A stretch of DNA of 64,000 nucleotides from Gigaspora rosea (lineage: Eukaryota > Glomeromycota > Glomeromycetes > Diversisporales > Gigasporaceae). The translations under genes were made by a program, and so were the position numbers. Positions 43,800 through 55,977 of the stretch are shown in pieces. The stretch lies in assembly GCA_003550325.1 (NCBI GenBank), contig QKWP01001118.1:22473-86472 (forward strand), read 5' to 3'. Under the pieces are notes generated by a model. The model was given only the letters and a program-made list of their open reading frames with translations. It made no database searches and was not told where the DNA came from. How positions within the stretch are numbered: position 1 is the stretch's first letter; the number at the start of each line of letters is the position of its first letter.

Positions 43800-44793
43800 C
43801 GGTTCAAAGTTGAGATAATTAGCAAACATTTTTCGTTACACAAAAAAAGAGATCTAAAAATAACAATTACGGATCATAACCCTGTTTGTTATTTCAACTA
43901 ATTGGTTAATTTTTATAGTCTACCGTGATTTATCGACTCAACTAAGTCAATATTTAAAAACCATTAGCCGGCTAAGTCAAAGTCGATTACCTAATTGTGC
44001 TTTCAGAAGTTATCGGAGATTTTCTCATATTTTTTCTCAATCTTGCTCGTATTTTATGTTTGTTGACTTTCTTTTCGGAATTTTCAGATCTTACTATCAT
44101 ACAATTCCTATTTTAAATTTTTTTAACTCCATTTTAAAAATTCCATAATTCTATATATACCAATCCCTTTTTTACTAAGAGGGGTAATCTAAATCACTAG
44201 TAGAATTAGTCTGACCTAAATTTGAATGGTTACTGTAATGTTCAATATAATCTAACATAAAATCAACTAAGTCGATTTTTTGAAACATCGGTTGACTAAG
44301 CCGACTAAATCGATAAAATCGACTAATGCAAATTCGACTACAAACACTAGACGTTAGACGTTGATCTATTTTAGATTTTGCCAATTTTGCTATTAAAAGT
44401 TTTAAACGACTATAACTTTAAGATATACTAATCGATTATATTTTCGTTATTAATAAAAAAGATTAGTTTAAAAATATTCTGATTAAACTTAAAACTCTTT
44501 TTTTAAAAAAGGTCAAAGTCCTTGGTTTTTACTTTTGACGCCCATATAATCACGCCACCTGGGTGGTTAAATAGGTCAAGAAAAAACTTTGATCAAGCAA
44601 CAGGGGCTTACGCTGCCCTTACATTTCATTTGTTCTTCCTACGTTCAAATACTAATTTATTGTTTCATTAAATTTTGTGAGTTGTGAGAATAGCCTACGT
44701 TCTATTCGTGCAGTCTTTGATCACCTCTAATTACTATAAATTTCTATTGGTTGAATGAAACCGCCGTTTAATATTTTTTCGACCAATCATCGT

Positions 44794-44979
44794 TTACAAT
44801 TGCTCTTTAATTATACACGATATACATGTCCAGGCGGCTAGTTTGCCACATTCATGACATGCGCTCTGGTAAACGAATATGTAAGTATATTCTTCAAAAT
44901 CATAATATTTGTACGCAACTTCTTTTGCAATAAATACGCCACTTATTGATCGGGTTTCAGAATTAAATATTTTTGACAT
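44794..44979 (-). CDS. Small hypothetical protein with two CxxC pairs (doubtful)
   Basis: A 61-codon open frame. Its C-terminal third has CHECGKLAAWTCISC, i.e. two Cys-x-x-Cys pairs spaced like a small zinc ribbon. The unit A counterpart is cut by the 10.6 kb transposon, so conservation can only be checked in part. No family recognised. It may be an exon of a lost gene or chance. Confidence 0.25.
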   Translation of the reverse strand: MSKIFNSETRSISGVFIAKEVAYKYYDFEEYTYIFVYQSACHECGKLAAWTCISCIIKEQL

Positions 44980-45060
44980 CCTAATAAAAAAATTATTGTA
45001 GCATATCTGAACTTATGCATAAATTTTAAACATTGAATTTACATATTTTCATTTTTTGAA

Positions 45061-45376
45061 CCAGTGTATAAAATCTGATCCCAAAAAGCATGTGAAACTT
45101 GTGCACATTGTACGCATAATTTATGTGAACAATTTAAAAATTTGTGCGCTATATGGCTTTGTTATAATTAAATTTATATGGTAAATCTGAATGTGTACAA
45201 TAAATTTGTATACAATATGCTCTATGTGCACATATTCAATATTTTACTAATGATTTTGGTGCACTATTTGGCCCAAAGTATGTGATTTGTGTGCACATTT
45301 CTAACCAAAAATATATTAAACTTTTAAAAATATGAGCACATGAGCACATTGCGCACATAGATTTTATACACTGGTG
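45061..45376. mobile_element. MITE with CCAGTGTATAAAATCT ends
   Basis: CCAGTGTATAAAATCT and AGATTTTATACACTGG face each other. The interior is made of TGTGCACA/GAGCACAT-like units. The CAGTG end is hAT-like. No clear target duplication. Confidence 0.6.
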
Positions 45377-45419
45377 GGCATATTTAATTAGCGCTGTATA
45401 TATTTAACAATTAAATAAA

Positions 45420-45660
45420 AATTTTGTTGACCGTGATCTTGCAAGTCCCGTGAACGCACGAGACCGTGAACTCGGTTTATCACCCAAAAAAATGGTTTGC
45501 ATCGGTACCCCATGGAAGGGAGTACCAAGTTTCCAAAAGAAGAAATCGCCAAGAAATCGGGACGAATTGTTACCACACGGGAATTCAGACACCCATTCAA
45601 AGTCATTAAAATCCTTGTGCAAATTTGAATAGATCGGTGAACCAGCCCGCTCTTATAGAA
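45420..45660 (+). other. GC-richer open stretch, unknown
   Basis: Open in several frames (for example 45,450-45,632 on the plus strand, starting MNARDRELGLSPKK). The composition differs from its surroundings, suggesting a fragment of a mobile element or gene. I recognise no domain. Confidence 0.2.
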
Positions 45661-45779
45661 AGTGCATTACTGTCCCCTCAGAAAAAGGCAATAATAATTA
45701 GCAGAATAAGGTTGACATCCTACACCCAGGAGGAAAAAGGAAAATCGTCATAGGGACGGTAGAATTATCGGCAAATTAA

Positions 45780-46700
45780 GAAAGAAATCATTTAAAGCGT
45801 GAAAGAATTATAGACCTTAGTTTTCTTTGTACTTGATTTTTTTTCTTTTTTGTTCCGTGTAATTTTTATAAATAGAGCTAGACTTTGCCTGTCGAAATAA
45901 ATAAGTAACGACACGATAATAATAATTCGATTTAGCTATCTAAAAATGTTGCCTTTTTTTGTGCATATACTGCTCCTGTGTACCCGCAAGTTGTCCAATA
46001 CACCTTACCTTGCCAAATCGTCATGCCTATACCTTGTTGGATATCGTTGCGCAGTTGGTTGTTGATTTTTTATTATTCCTGTGGTGATTACTGAGCCAGT
46101 TACCCCACACAGTACCAAGTGGTTCAAGTTCTTGGATATTAATGGTTGAATATTTAAGCTTGCAGGAATATTGATTTATTTTTCTGAGTAATTTTAATTA
46201 TTAAAAAGAGATAAAAATATTATTAAGATGAAGAACAAATCCTTCGATTAGTGCGCAGAATAAACTTATACTGTATTATTAAAATAAGATAATAGCAAAT
46301 ATTGTAAGGACTACTTTGAAAATATGTGGGAATTTGAAAGTTCTATTACTGGTTTGAAATTTCGAAGTCAGAAAATGAAATAGGTGTTATCCGAAGAAAA
46401 TATAAGCAAACTTTTTTTGATAGAATTTTTGAAAGAAAAATTTACGATCGCAAAAGTATTCAATATTATATAAATAAGCTTACAATTAAAAACAAATAAG
46501 AGCTAAAATCACAGATTTCGGAATAAACATGTCACAAATTTAATTTGAAATCAGGAAACTGAACATTAGCTTTGATTAAGAGATTTCATTTTTTTGGTTT
46601 AGCAATAACATGAACGATCATTAACCAATCAATAAATTGATAATTTAAAGAAATTACAGAATCATTAAATTTCTTTTCACTCATAATGCAGTAGTAAATT
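45780..46700. repeat. Duplicated block D1
   Basis: Aligns in direct orientation with 58,840-59,850 (D2), for example TTTTATAAATAGAGCTAGA and TTCTGAGTAATTTTAATTAT. In the 45,946 region a frame encodes a start like that of D2 (see 59,017-59,115), but with a frameshift. D2 lies beside AAA paralogue 2 and D1 lies beside pogo/MFS C, which suggests an ancestral order AAA - D - pogo - MFS. Confidence 0.75.
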
Positions 46701-47069
46701 TTATTGGCATAAAAAAGAAACGATACTCAAATTCTTTGCAAAATGATGAATACTCAAATAATATTCTTATGTTATAAAATAATGAATCTACAACTTCTAC
46801 AGCATTTCTACAAAAATTTCCAGTCAAATATATTACAAAACAATGAATATGCAATTTAAAAGCCTAAAAAAAATATTTAAGAATTGAAAATCAGAAAGCA
46901 GAATACAGTAATCGATTTCTTTTTTTCATGATCTGCGAATTTTATATAATTTTGCAAATCGAATAATTCAAATTTCAATTTGTATCAATAGAACGAATCC
47001 CCCTGCATTGAGCTAATGCTAAAATATGCAGAATATTTCAATGATATACGATTGAAAAATGGAGTTCTG
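46701..47069. other. AT-rich region, nothing recognised
   Basis: No gene or clear repeat is seen. It may be decayed 5' sequence of the pogo-type relic that follows. Confidence 0.4.
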
Positions 47070-47712
47070 GTTAAAAGTACGGTAAATTTCGTGATCATGA
47101 TATTGATCTGGCGGTAATTCCAGAAGGTTTAATTGGCATCTGTCAACCACTTAATATTTCAATTAACAAATCATTCAAGGATAACCTGCATAAGGAACGG
47201 AATCTTTGAATGGCAAAAGGTGGCGCTGGAAAAATTGCCATGGGGAATCTTCGTCGAGCTATGATTAGTGATGTATGCACATGAGTTAATATGCATGGGA
47301 GGCAATTTCTGATGAAATTTTTATCAAATCTTTCAAAACATGAAGCATTTCAAATGATTTTGATGAAATGAGATCTGATCTAGAAATTGTTGATCTTTGT
47401 GATAGAGGTAACAATAATAACAACGATAATACCGGTGTTGAAGAGGATGAACGCAAGTGTTCGTTCATTATCAAAATTTGGTGAAATGAAAAATATTGTT
47501 ACAGTAAATAATCTTTGAATGCTGTTATAGGATTTGATAATAATAGTGATATAGCAACAATGTTTATTGTAACGAGAATACTGCAACGATTATGATGACA
47601 ATTATGATGGCTATGATGATATTGATAACAATATCCATGCAGATAGTAATGGTGAAAATTATGATACTGATGATTATGATAGTATGATTACAATAGTTAA
47701 GGTAGTACAGTA
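47070..47712 (+). pseudogene. pogo/CENP-B-type DDE transposase, C-terminal relic
   Basis: Reads LAVIPEGLIGICQPLNISIN then KSFKDNLHKE, MAKGGAGKIAMGNLRRAMIS and WEAISDEIFIKSFKT, matching the C-terminal half of jerky/pogo-type endonuclease domains (usual form IPGGLTSxLQPLDVxxNKPFK). The tail is rich in Asp/Asn/Tyr (NYDGYDDIDNNIHADSNGEN) and ends VVQ-stop at 47,712. Several frameshifts and stops. A truncated copy of the tail is at 35,347-35,440 in unit B. The catalytic N-terminal half is missing. Confidence 0.7.
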
Positions 47713-48106
47713 ATCGTTTCAAATAATGTATTGTAGCTATAGTTGTTTCAAACAACATCACATTGTTAACAATTCGATTTTACATTAATAAACTAGCGTA
47801 AATCATGTAGATGACTTTTCCGAAATTGGAAGAAATTGCTTCATAAAACTAAAAGATTGACGGGAAAATCATAAATCAAATACATAACATATCGTGACAA
47901 ATTATTATGGCTTAAGAATATAATGCTTAAATATATGATTTTCATTTCTTATAAATTTGTGATCTTTATACGTTGAAAGGAAGTGTGTGCTTATAAAAAG
48001 TTAGGGAGAGCTTATTTTCGTGTATTACATAATTTGGGGTGCTTATTTTCGGGTATTACATAATTTGGGATGCTTATATTCGGATGATTATTTTCGACGG
48101 ATACGG

Positions 48107-48628
48107 TGTCACCAGTGTTGGGCTCGCTTATAAGTCCAGTAAAATTGAACTGGAACTGGACTTATAAATAGTCCACTGGACTTATAAGTCCAGTAGTCCA
48201 GTTTATAAGTCCAGTAAAGCGGACTTTTGGTCCAGAGCCCAACACTGGGTGTCACGCAGTCACTCAGACTGCCGTGTATTCGCCGGGTTTTACTACTAAA
48301 CTTCACTCGCCTGGCAATACTATGACTAACGTATAGTATAGGCACTACCACCGATAGATACTTCAGCTTATTCACAAAGAAATATTACGAATCGAAAAGC
48401 TTATAAGGTCGAAAGCTAGTAAGATCGGAAGCTCAAAGCTATTAAGAGCATGCACTTCCCCCTCAGGATCGATGCCTTATTTATTACTTAATAATACACT
48501 TGCATCATACTTTACTCATCGTCATTATACTAACTTCTAATGAATCACGATCACCCGATCATAACAAAACATTCGATTACCACGTGCATACCCGATCACT
48601 AATCACTTGGGTACTGAAAACCGTGTCA
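48107..48628. mobile_element. Solo LTR in unit C
   Basis: TGTCAC start and CCGTGTCA end, with perfect 5-bp TACGG duplications at 48,102-48,106 and 48,629-48,633. It is split near its start by a 135-bp hAT-like MITE. Confidence 0.85.
48113..48247. mobile_element. 135-bp hAT-like MITE with palindromic repeats
   Basis: Ends CAGTGTTGGGCTCG and GAGCCCAACACTG, perfect 8-bp duplication GGTGTCAC (48,105-48,112 and 48,248-48,255). The interior is almost entirely repeats of the self-complementary GGACTTATAAGTCC. Confidence 0.92.
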
Positions 48629-48692
48629 TACGGTAATTTATTTTTTGCAAATTAACTAGATTTTGCTAAAAGAAAAAAAAAAGGTAAACTAT

Positions 48693-51346
48693 TCAAGCAA
48701 TTTTTTCGTCACCTTCATTATGTTTAGGTTTACTCTTTCCCATAAACAAAATTGAAATAAACATCAAAGAACCACAAAGTATAATAAAATAAAAAACGAA
48801 TTGAAATGCTGATACATAAGCGTGAATAACCAAAGACTTTAAATCAGGTGGTAATAATTGTATAGAATATACAGATTGTGTTGAAAAATATGGAGGTAAG
48901 ACTAGTGTACTTAATTCTTGTGAAAGTTTATTATTAAATGCTGTTCCTGATATTGCAATTCCGAAAACAGCTCCAGCTAAAGAGTTATAGATAATTGAAT
49001 TAGTAAATAATTACTTCAAAACAAATATATATATATATATTTGAATACTTACTGCTTTGAAAGAACATTGCTAAACTAGTAACGGAAGCTATATCCTTAT
49101 GCTCAACCAATCCTTGAGCGCATAATATAATAGATTGAAAACTTGTACCAGTTCCAGCACCAGCTATGATCATAGATACTATTAATACACCATTTCCCGT
49201 ATTTTCATTCCATATAGTGGTTAAGCCGGCACCGATTATTGCCAATGATGAAGCAAATAAGTTTGAATATTGAAACGATATTTTATCTGTTCGAGAGAAC
49301 ATTTGACCGATTAGGATTGAGAAAAGTACTGCACTAAGAACGTAAGGAAAGAAATATATTCCGGATTGTGTGGCTGCTTAAAATGAAACATAAGAATGAT
49401 AAATTTATTTGATTTCTAGCAATTGAGAATTAATCAATAAAGTAGGGATTGGAACCGTTTAACCGTTTAAAAATTGCTCTATAGTTCCGGGCAGAATTAT
49501 GTTGGTCGTAGGCCGGAATTATTTTAATGCCGGCCAAATTAAACGTTTAAACGGTTAAACGATTAAACATTAAGAAAATTTTTAGGAGGTTCCAATCCAT
49601 ACGATAAAGAGACTTGCCTGAAACTCCATCGACAACTTGAAAGTAAAGTGGAATATAAAAAATAAAACTAAAAAATATCATTCCTTGAAAAATGAATGCG
49701 ATGAAACATGAAATTACATTAAGATTTTTAAATAAATGTGCTATTAAAAATATATAATAATAATTATAATAAATAATAGATTAGTTATAATAATAATCCT
49801 TCCAAATAACGAAAAATCAAACTATGAATACTTACGTGAAACTACAGGTTCAGAAACGCTGTAAGTTTCAATAAGACCGAATATTATGTAACCAACAGCG
49901 CCGATACATAGAAGCACTATGATCACAGGACTATTCCAAGCATAAGTATTACCTCCCCAATTAAGAGATAATAAGATACAAACCGTTGATGAAATCATTA
50001 TAATAATGCCAATAAAATCAATTCTCTTAAATTTTTCAAGTAATGAACCAGCTGGTATTTTCATGTGAAGAAGAAAAATTATAGAGATTACTGTTAATGC
50101 ACCTGGAGGAAGATTGATGAAGAAACACCATCTATTTTGGCAAGTAAATTTTATGGTGAAAAAATGAATCGCATTTTATACAATGTAATATGACAAAAGT
50201 TTTGGGTTACTTTTATGATGCATTACTTAATGATTTACATCAATAAGGTAACCATTTTTGACTCAGACTTCGCCTTCTCGTATAAATTTGCATACCTCCA
50301 ACTAACATGATCAGTAAATGCACCACCCAAGAGCGGTCCAGCTACTGAAGCAATACCATAAGATGCGCCAAGAATGCCCTGGTATTTTCCAACATCTTTA
50401 GGACTAACAATGTCTGGAATAATTATCAAAGCAACTCTATAAAAAAAAATAAATTTTAGTATGCATAAGAACTTGATATAAATCAATGTTGTAACGAAAT
50501 ACGTACCCAATGATACCACCACCTCCAAGGCCAGCGACTGCACGGTATATTATCAATGAAATCTAAATAATGATATAATTAAATTTGTTAGTCTACGTAT
50601 TTTTTAAGAAAATGAAAAAGCACAAAATGACAATACCATATCAGAAGCAACACCGCATAACAAACTGCCAATTTCAAAAATTGAAATTGCAAATAAGAAT
50701 GTTACTTTACGACCAAAGATATCAGCTAATTTTCCATAGATTGGTCCAAAGGAAGTCTATGTCAATAACGTGATTCTGTGAGTCACATTATATATAATAA
50801 CGTGTATATATATATATATTAAAATCTCCAATTACCACTGTGATTAGATAAGAAGTTGCGACCCACGCTATTTGATGCAATCCATTAAAGTCGGAAACTA
50901 TTTTAGGTAGAGCGGTAGCAACAATTGTTAGATCTAACGCTGATAAAAATACGGCACAACCTAGACTATCAAAAATAAACCAAATTAATATAATTAACAA
51001 CCCGAACATTAGAGTTCCGCAAGCACTAGCATTTGCCCTCTTAAAACAGTGTTCCTATTAAAACATTAACAAACACGGGCATGGTATTACGTTTTAATAG
51101 TACGTGTGCCAGCACTTGCAGAGCCCTACTGAATATGTAAAAGAACTTCAGTGAATTAATAACTACGAACCTAAGAGTAACCAAAAATGCTTCAATTCCA
51201 TGTATTAAGCCATCATTTTCGACAGTCTGGGCTTCCTGATCATCGACATTTGCTGTAGTTATTATTTTTTCATTTGCGTCTGATACTAACTCCGAGTCAT
51301 GTTCCAAATTTACTTCACTATGTGGCGTAGATTGATTTTGTATCAT
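48693..51346 (-). CDS. MFS transporter C (DHA2, 14-TM type), nearly intact
   Basis: Same exon plan as MFS A, starting [12 protein letters not shown] at 51,346. Motifs: [38 protein letters not shown], and [20 protein letters not shown] in a late TM helix. A small deletion near the 3' end makes translation stop at 48,693-48,695, a few residues earlier than in A; this should be tolerated. Intron 49,379-49,612 keeps the GC donor and contains the hAT-like MITE. I see no frameshift in the exons I read, so it may be functional. The exon 1-2 junction is uncertain as in A. Confidence 0.83.
49443..49601. mobile_element. hAT-like MITE in the GC-AG intron of MFS C
   Basis: Same site and element as 9,289-9,416. 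The flanks are CAATAAAG and CGATAAAG. The right end carries a change (CCAATCCATA). Confidence 0.85.
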
Positions 51347-51881
51347 TTTTTTCCTTTATTGTTTGCTCTTGCTAATTATTATTATTGTTAACTTTATTAA
51401 TATAATTATTTTAACTTCGTTAAAGAAAAAGAGAAATTTGCGTGTTAAAAAAATTAACTAATGAAACATCTATATCGTTCAATATTTTGGTCTTTTATAA
51501 TTTTTTTTTTCAAAAAAAAAAACTACTGACATCATAAAATATATACGTACGTATGTAAAATTACATTTTCAGATTTTAATGATAGATTCGCTAAAACATA
51601 ATTAGTTCAGGAAAATAATTTTTGCGGTGATTATTAAATTATAATACCGTTTCTAAACGCTATTCTGAAATAAGTAGCTGAGCGACGTAGTCGCGCTAAA
51701 CCAGGAACGGGATAAATTATATAAACAAAATAATGTCTAGGGGCATTGTTTAAATAATGGCCAAGATTAAGCGCATTCATACGGAAAGTCTATTTAGAAA
51801 TGTTGATTAACTCCAATATAGGTAATGTAGTTATATTTTATTTTGTATCACTTACATGATTTGAAAATTAGAAAGACACGT

Positions 51882-52324
51882 TGGGGTGTTGCTAACAATA
51901 ATTAATTTCAATAGTAAGGATTTTTTGTCGATCATCACTAATAATAATAAAAAAATAAAAACTTCAAATTTATATAACTTTTGATAAAACAGCAGCATTA
52001 GTGAAATTATTTTTATTAGGTTCCTTTTAATATTCTCTTTAAAGTAATGAAGACTTTTTATGAGCCTTCTTAAAAATTATTTGATTTTTTAAACTATTTT
52101 TTTGTTCTAATCTCTATATAATTTGAGAAAAGGCCATCATTACTTTAAAGAGAATAGTAAAAGAAATTTTATATATATAGTTTCACAAATGTATGACTGT
52201 TCTGTCAAAAAAGTATATAAATTTAAAGTTTATATGTTTTTATTATTATCAATGATGATCGACAAAAAATCCTTACTATTGAAATTTACTATGAGTGCAT
52301 AAATCGTTTGATATGCAACACCCC
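51882..52324. mobile_element. Long-armed MITE private to unit C
   Basis: GGGGTGTTGC and GCAACACCCC at the ends. Inner arms TTTCAATAGTAAGGATTTTT and its complement, with GTCGATCATC/GATGATCGAC, form a large hairpin. The start TGGGGTGTT resembles the MULE-like family at 12,097. Target duplication is unclear. Confidence 0.7.
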
Positions 52325-52429
52325 TGATGAATTTATGAAGATCGGCAAATTTCGATAAGCGATGCACGTGGCCGAAAATTATATTACGAAAATTTACTGT
52401 AAATGTTAATAATTATGATTAGTGATACG

Positions 52430-52920
52430 GGTCGATGAAAAAATCGCGGACCGAGGCCGATCCAAAAAAACTCGGGCCGGTCGACCAGGCCGACCTTTTG
52501 CTAGTGTCTGATCAGAATCAGTCAATATTTATCTATATTAAACGTGTAAAAAGCCATCAGGTAGTTTTTTTTATCGAATTCTAGTGATATTAAATGATTT
52601 AGTTTTTATTCTTTTTGTCCTTGGGAAAAATTCCAGCGTGTTAGCATTTCATGTTGATTGATTGTCTATGTCTCCGAACATTTTTAGATTATATTCGCTA
52701 TTTAATCGCTATTTGCAGTTTATCACCTAAATAAGCCAATTCTCTTACATTATTATAAATAACTAGCCGATTTTTATTTAATTCCTGGCTTGAAATATAC
52801 TTTAGAAGATAATCGATTCTAACACTTCTCTTACCAACCGGCCCGGCCCACAAAGGTGCGGGCTGAGGGTCGACCCGTCCATCGACCCGGCCGTTGAGCC
52901 GGGGTCGACCCGTATCACTA
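52430..52920. mobile_element. hAT-like element with GC-rich ends, unit C
   Basis: Ends TAGTGATACGGGTCGA and TCGACCCGTATCACTA. The arms are very GC-rich (GGGCCGGTCGACCAGGCCGA) and the centre is AT-rich. The flanking 8-mers do not match, and unit A/B sequence is missing here, so the insertion was accompanied by a deletion or later loss. Confidence 0.7.
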
Positions 52921-53084
52921 GTGAAATCTGCTATGATCATCGCATTAGGGTGAAATCAGTGTTTACTATAATAAAAAACAATCAAATGCGGACTTCACCC
53001 TAACCTGATTTACAAACGGATTTCACTATCTCGTTAATGATCATCACAAAATTCATTACGTGTCACACTAATTTTCAAATCAGG

Positions 53085-53877
53085 TCATTGTATTGATCAA
53101 ACATTGTCTAGTCTCATCGAGTTTTGTATAATCATAGATTTGTTGATCAAAAAATTATGACGCAGTTTAATATTTAATAAAAATTAATAAATTCATTTGG
53201 GTATTTAATGTTTAATATTTCTTTTTTTTCGATTTTAACATCTTTCACTCTTTACTGCATTCTTAACAACTCCTATGTTTTTAGATTTTATATACAGTCA
53301 GACCTCTCTATAGTCACAAGTTGGTCGCGCCCTATTTTGGTGATTATATATAGGTGTGACTATTAATAAAATACCTTGTTATAGTCACATAACCAAAGGC
53401 AAATAAATAACATATTTGCACATATTTGAAATACTATTAAAAATTTAAAATTTTTGATAGTGAATAACTTTTTATCCAGTGCCCCAACTTAGATAAAATG
53501 ACCACCAGAGTGTTTGACTCATTAAGCAATTTTAAAAATCTAAATTTGTCCAAATCTAGTTACAAAATGCTAAAATCATAGAAGATTTTTTACTTAGATA
53601 TTTAAATTTAATCAGTTCTTAAGGGAAGTGCCGTTTATTACATAATTTCGAGAGGGGGAGGGGAGTTAGTAGTCTATCATGTTTATTAATATAAACTGTT
53701 CTTTATATGTACCATTCCAAATAAAATTTAACTGTTAATTATGAAAGCTTAGAATTTGATTTAGTCGCTGTAATTTGAAAAGAGTTATGATATTATTGAA
53801 TCTTAAATTCAGAAGTTAGGCAGACCAAATTGATTATGTGTTTTTATATTACCCCTCTCTCCTCCAGAAGGGGGGAG
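53085..53877. other. Non-coding, with a single pogo-like terminus
   Basis: At 53,296 TATACAGTCAGACCTCTCTA begins a terminus of the type seen in pogo/Tigger elements (CAG... after TA). No matching second end was found. The rest is AT-rich with no gene. Confidence 0.35.
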
Positions 53878-54053
53878 TAGTGATGTGCCATGTAAAGTAC
53901 TATATATATATACGATATATACTATATATATTGTATGCAAATTTTTGCTTAGCCAATTAGTTGCTAGAAAAGAACTATACATATTATATATAGTACATAC
54001 AGTATGTACTATATGATTAAATTTTTTAGATATCATATAAATGGCACACCACT
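53878..54053. mobile_element. hAT-like MITE with TAGTGATGTGCCAT ends
   Basis: TAGTGATGTGCCATGT faces ATGGCACACCACTA. The interior is nearly pure TATATA/GTACATAC-type repeats. No exact 8-bp duplication is seen. Confidence 0.6.
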
Positions 54054-54219
54054 AGAGAGAGGAGTGTTTCATATGTAAAATTTTAAAAAAATATTTTTTT
54101 AAAAAAATTTTCTGACTTGTTCCATGTCTGTATAAAATTTTTTTTCAAAAAATTTTTTGAATTGTTCTATGATTGTATAAAATTTTTTTGAAATATCCTG
54201 CAGCCCTATGTATATTTAT

Positions 54220-54537
54220 TTAAATTTTTTTACTATGAGGGGTAATGTAAAATACAGAATCTGCTTGGTCTGGCCTTAGATCAGATAAATTGGGTTCAGT
54301 AGTTGTTATTATTATATTCTTTTTCAAAAAAGGAGCAAAATAAATAAATAAATAATTAATTATGTATACATTGTCACGGGCAAAAGACGGATCTACGAAA
54401 TTGGGTACAGTAAACTCGTGACAGAAGAAGTAAACGCCCACTGCAATTGAGGCTAAATGTTTACACTCACGGGTAAGGCTTGTCGGCCGAATAGGATAAA
54501 CAAACAAACGCGAAACAAACATCCGAAGAACATACAT
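54220..54537 (-). other. Open frame of a possibly dispersed repeat protein
   Basis: A 105-codon frame with a GC-richer N-terminal half (segments RPTSLTRECKHLASIAVGVY and HEFTVPNFVDPSFARDN). I have an impression that similar frames recur in related genomes, but I cannot confirm it here. No domain is recognised. Likely repeat-derived. Confidence 0.25.
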
Positions 54538-55977
54538 TAATAGATACTAATATTAAAGTTAGAAATGAACAAGTATTTGATAAAAATATGACACGAGATT
54601 ACAAAAAAAAAAAAAATCAAAATTTTATAAATATTTGTCGAAAAGAAGAAATTCACCAAGTATGCTTTTCTAAAAAAAATTGCCTTAATAATTAGCTTTT
54701 TAATATATTAAGTCAAAACGTTCAGCAATTTAAAAATCCTATCCTCTAACTATAATTTAACTATAACTTAGCCCTAAATGAAGTTTAATTTTAACTTTAA
54801 GGGTAGAGTGTACGTAGCTCATTTTTAATAGGTTAAAAATCAATTTCCACATTATTTCGACTAAATTAATTTTTTAAATTGTATTATCACTTGCTTCTGG
54901 TGACTTTTGTACAACAAAATAATTTACCACTTATATTTATATTTTATCCGGCAAACTTGCTATTTTTTTTCATGAGTTACGATGTAAATATGTTTATTCA
55001 TATTAAACTCATCCAATAACTACGATAACTCTCTACGAATCATTATCAAGCAAATTGGCAAATACGATAATGCAAATGATTGGTTACATGTGCTGCTCCG
55101 CGGCGCGTGATCATTTGCAAATTAATGACAAATTTTCAATAGATTGCAGGATTGCATGTTAACATTTAAAAACATATAGAAGGTCTACTAACACCTCGAT
55201 GTTAGCAGTTTTTCGAACGGATAAGCCTTCGAAATTTTTTCAATTATTTATTGATTCTATAATGCCGAAATTACAAACAAAATCGAATCGACCAAAAATC
55301 TTTTGGCTAATTTTTGCTATGTCTATTACAAGGCTTTATATTCATATCCCATGAATTCGAGTATGAAAAATGCTACTTCAATTTTACTTTCCAGAAATGT
55401 TTGAAAAACCATTTGTAATAATTTCGTTAAGATGATATGAGATTACAATACTTTATTGAAGGAAATTCATTTAAACAAAATCTAATGATTTAAAAACTAT
55501 TGAAAATAACCATGAAAATAACCATGGTCAACCCAATAATTCTTAACTGCTCATATAATGAAATCTTTTATGAAATAATTATTCAGAATATTCAAAGATT
55601 CTTTACGGAAATATCCAAAATCTTTTCTAAATGCGGTGTAGTGATAATAGCATTAGAGTCTGATTTTGTAGCCAAAGCCTAGAAATGAAATAATTTGTCA
55701 ATGCCATTCATAACATCATTTATAAGTATCAGATTTGCATAAAATCCAAATATCTGATATCCTAACTATGACAAAAAATTACATTTTTTATAACATATTA
55801 AGTATAAAAAAAAAATAACATTAAGAGGTAGCTACATTAAATGATAAGGGAAATTAATCATCATTTAATTTAAATAAAAAAAAATATTCCCTCGGCAATG
55901 AAATATTGTAAAGTTCAAAAATCTAGTCCGCAAATTTTGAAAATTTTGCAAACGCTAGGATATCAAAGATAATGTGA
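54538..55977. other. AT-rich gap
   Basis: No convincing gene. One short plus-strand frame (55,500-55,682) has no recognisable features. A small GC-rich spot, CTCCGCGGCGCGTG, is at about 55,097. Confidence 0.45.

Larger units (their letters stand above)
35347..44850. repeat. Segmental duplication, unit B
   Basis: It starts at the junction with AAA paralogue 1. 35,347-35,664 matches 47,607-47,924 of unit C, and 37,231-44,850 matches units A and C around the MFS gene. Private insertions are at 35,665-37,229, 37,683-38,086, 39,333-39,822 and 43,039-43,799. Confidence 0.9.
47590..53084. repeat. Segmental duplication, unit C
   Basis: Collinear with unit B from the pogo tail through the solo LTR and MFS gene to GTGTCACACTAATTTTC (about 53,080). 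Private insertions are 48,113-48,247, 51,882-52,324 and 52,430-52,920. Confidence 0.9.

Noticed and set aside
47564..47761. Minus-strand Ile-rich frame that looks like a TM protein
   Set aside because: It is the antisense of the Asp/Asn/Tyr-rich tail of the pogo-type relic on the plus strand.
48109..48375. Minus-strand 88-codon frame
   Set aside because: It spans the 135-bp palindromic MITE and the solo LTR, so it is a shadow of repeats.
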